NCBI GenBank assembly: GCA_025463105.1
Contig: JAOAPW010000064.1
Location: 1 to 5,674 of the forward strand
Direction: 5' to 3'
Length of the DNA: 5,674 nt
Source: Candidatus Acidiferrum typicum
Lineage (GTDB): Bacteria; Acidobacteriota; Terriglobia; Acidiferrales; UBA7541
Made by a program: the position numbers and the translations under genes. Below are positions 4,486 through 5,674 of this stretch, piece after piece. The notes under the pieces were generated by a model, which saw nothing but the letters and a program-made list of their open reading frames with translations, made no database searches and was not told the DNA's origin. How positions within the stretch are numbered: the stretch's first letter is position 1; the number at the start of each line of letters is the position of its first letter.

Positions 4486-5674
4486 ATTCTTTTGTTTCCC
4501 CACCGGCGCCGCCCCCAACTCCTGCACCATCGCAACCGCGATCGAATCGAGGACGGCATCCGCGTTCTGCGCATGAAGGCTGTTATTGTTTCCGAGAATC
4601 GAAAAAATCAAATGCGCGCCATGCACAGTTGCCGCATAACCGGAAAGTGCAACGACATGTTCGACCGTTCCGGTCTTCGCGAATATATGTCCCTCTGCAG
4701 GGGTGTTCTTCATGCGTTCGGAAAGCGTGCCGTCTATTCCTGCGACGGGCAGCGACGAACGGTAAACCTCGCCCCAGGGTTGTGCGGCGGCATAGTTCAG
4801 CAATTGCACGATCGCGCGCGGGGTGACCAAATCGCGTCTGGAAAGTCCCGATCCATCGCTGAGCACGATGTCGCCGTCCGTGATGCCGGCGGTCCTGTAA
4901 AAGTCCGCCGCAAATTTCACCGCATCCTCGCGAGAAATTGCGCCGGACTTTTCGTGCGCGGCAAGAAGCAACAGAAGCTCAGCATGCAGATTCAAGCTGT
5001 TCTTGTTGACGTGGCTAATCTCTTCCGCGAGCGGCTTGCCCATGCGCTCCGCCAGGACGGTTTCCGAAGGGCGATCTGCGCTTGACAGCGTCGGATCTCC
5101 GAAGTGACGCGCGCGGGCAAGACCACGAATTTCTACGCCCCGCGCCCGGAGCAACCGCGCCAGCAGCGTCGCGGCATATTCGGCGGGTTCCTCAATCGCA
5201 ATCGTCAACCGACGCGGCGGCGCGCCCGCCGGCATCGTGCCGCTGACTCGAACCAGGCGGGAACCAGGCTCGCGCACGGCGGCCAGCTTTTCCTCGCTCC
5301 CATGAGGACCGGTGATGATCAGATTCTCGATCGTATAAAAATCCGATGCCGGATCGACGGTGTATGTCGCGGGATCTCCCGCAAGTCCTCCGGGCCGCAG
5401 TTCGAGCGTGAAAGTATTATCATTGACTGCGATCGCCGAAACCGCCGCGCCGTAGGACCACAACATATCGTCGACCGTCCAGCCGCTCGGGAATCGCTCC
5501 AGCTGAAAAAGACTGTCGTCGGCAATCACGCCACCGTCAATTTCCTTCACGCCTCGCGCCACGATGGCGTCGGCTAGCGCTGCGAGCGCCTTTTCAGTGG
5601 GACCATCGCGCTCGCTTTTTTTCTCGTATGGAAATTTCCGGTTGGATAAATTCGCATCACCTCGCCCGTTCAAT
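4474..5674 (-). CDS. dacB: PBP4-type D-alanyl-D-alanine carboxypeptidase/endopeptidase, partial (5' end missing)
   Basis: This is peptidase family S13 (penicillin-binding protein 4), a periplasmic enzyme that trims or cuts peptidoglycan cross-links. About 400 C-terminal residues are present. The start lies beyond the right edge: the reading frame is open to the border, and the first full codon, TTG, is an internal leucine of the conserved NGRGDANLS segment that follows the SxxK motif. The signal peptide and catalytic SxxK are therefore outside. Counting from that codon, the visible elements are GGVIADDSLF (47-56) and the PSGW segment (62-65) of the inserted domain, the SxN motif as SLN within NKNSLNLHAE (223-232), DGSGLSR (273-279) and the KTG motif in FAKTGTVEHV (331-340). 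The C-terminus ends after a lysine-rich stretch, at a normal place for the family. E. coli PBP4 has SDN where this protein has SLN. Confidence 0.93.
   Translation of the reverse strand, partial: LNGRGDANLSNRKFPYEKKSERDGPTEKALAALADAIVARGVKEIDGGVIADDSLFQLERFPSGWTVDDMLWSYGAAVSAIAVNDNTFTLELRPGGLAGDPATYTVDPASDFYTIENLIITGPHGSEEKLAAVREPGSRLVRVSGTMPAGAPPRRLTIAIEEPAEYAATLLARLLRARGVEIRGLARARHFGDPTLSSADRPSETVLAERMGKPLAEEISHVNKNSLNLHAELLLLLAAHEKSGAISREDAVKFAADFYRTAGITDGDIVLSDGSGLSRRDLVTPRAIVQLLNYAAAQPWGEVYRSSLPVAGIDGTLSERMKNTPAEGHIFAKTGTVEHVVALSGYAATVHGAHLIFSILGNNNSLHAQNADAVLDSIAVAMVQELGAAPVGKQKNLRK

Noticed and set aside
5671..5673. TTG at the right edge as the start of the dacB-like gene
   Set aside because: The protein lacks the signal peptide and SxxK motif that must precede it; the TTG encodes an internal leucine of a gene cut by the window.

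Overview
The window fits a GC-rich bacterium, most likely a member of the Acidobacteriota. That assignment is an inference from the core-gene set, the mutS2-before-dnaG order, and the short GC-rich palindromes with TGAA/TAAA loops between genes, which I associate with that phylum. No 16S or other marker gene is present. All supported genes lie on the minus strand, so transcription runs from high to low coordinates.

In transcription order: (1) the C-terminal two thirds of a PBP4-type D-Ala-D-Ala carboxypeptidase/endopeptidase (dacB-like), running off the right edge at 5674 and ending at 4474; (2) a 215-bp intergenic stretch with a four-unit 9-bp tandem repeat over the dacB stop, two strong palindromes, and an inverted repeat next to the following start codon; (3) a LOG-family nucleotide-binding protein (4258-3692); (4) a 152-bp intergenic stretch holding two REP-like hairpins in inverted orientation, whose stems differ by compensated base changes; (5) a complete mutS2 (3539-1089) with MutS ATPase, coiled coil and C-terminal Smr domain; (6) a 107-bp control region with six hexamers spaced exactly 10 bp apart, a perfect 12-bp inverted repeat and an overlapping sigma70-like promoter; (7) a two-gene toxin-antitoxin-like operon (981-212), with a small unrecognised putative antitoxin overlapping a VapC-like PIN toxin by 4 nt; (8) the first 30 codons of dnaG (DNA primase), running off the left edge.

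The cell-wall, LOG, mutS2 and dnaG genes look like ordinary chromosomal housekeeping genes. The accessory part is the toxin-antitoxin-like pair between mutS2 and dnaG. It is visibly lower in GC than mutS2 and carries its own promoter and operator. The most novel element is its helically phased operator combined with an antitoxin of no recognised family. The sequence of the antitoxin could fold as a diverged ribbon-helix-helix followed by an acidic tail.
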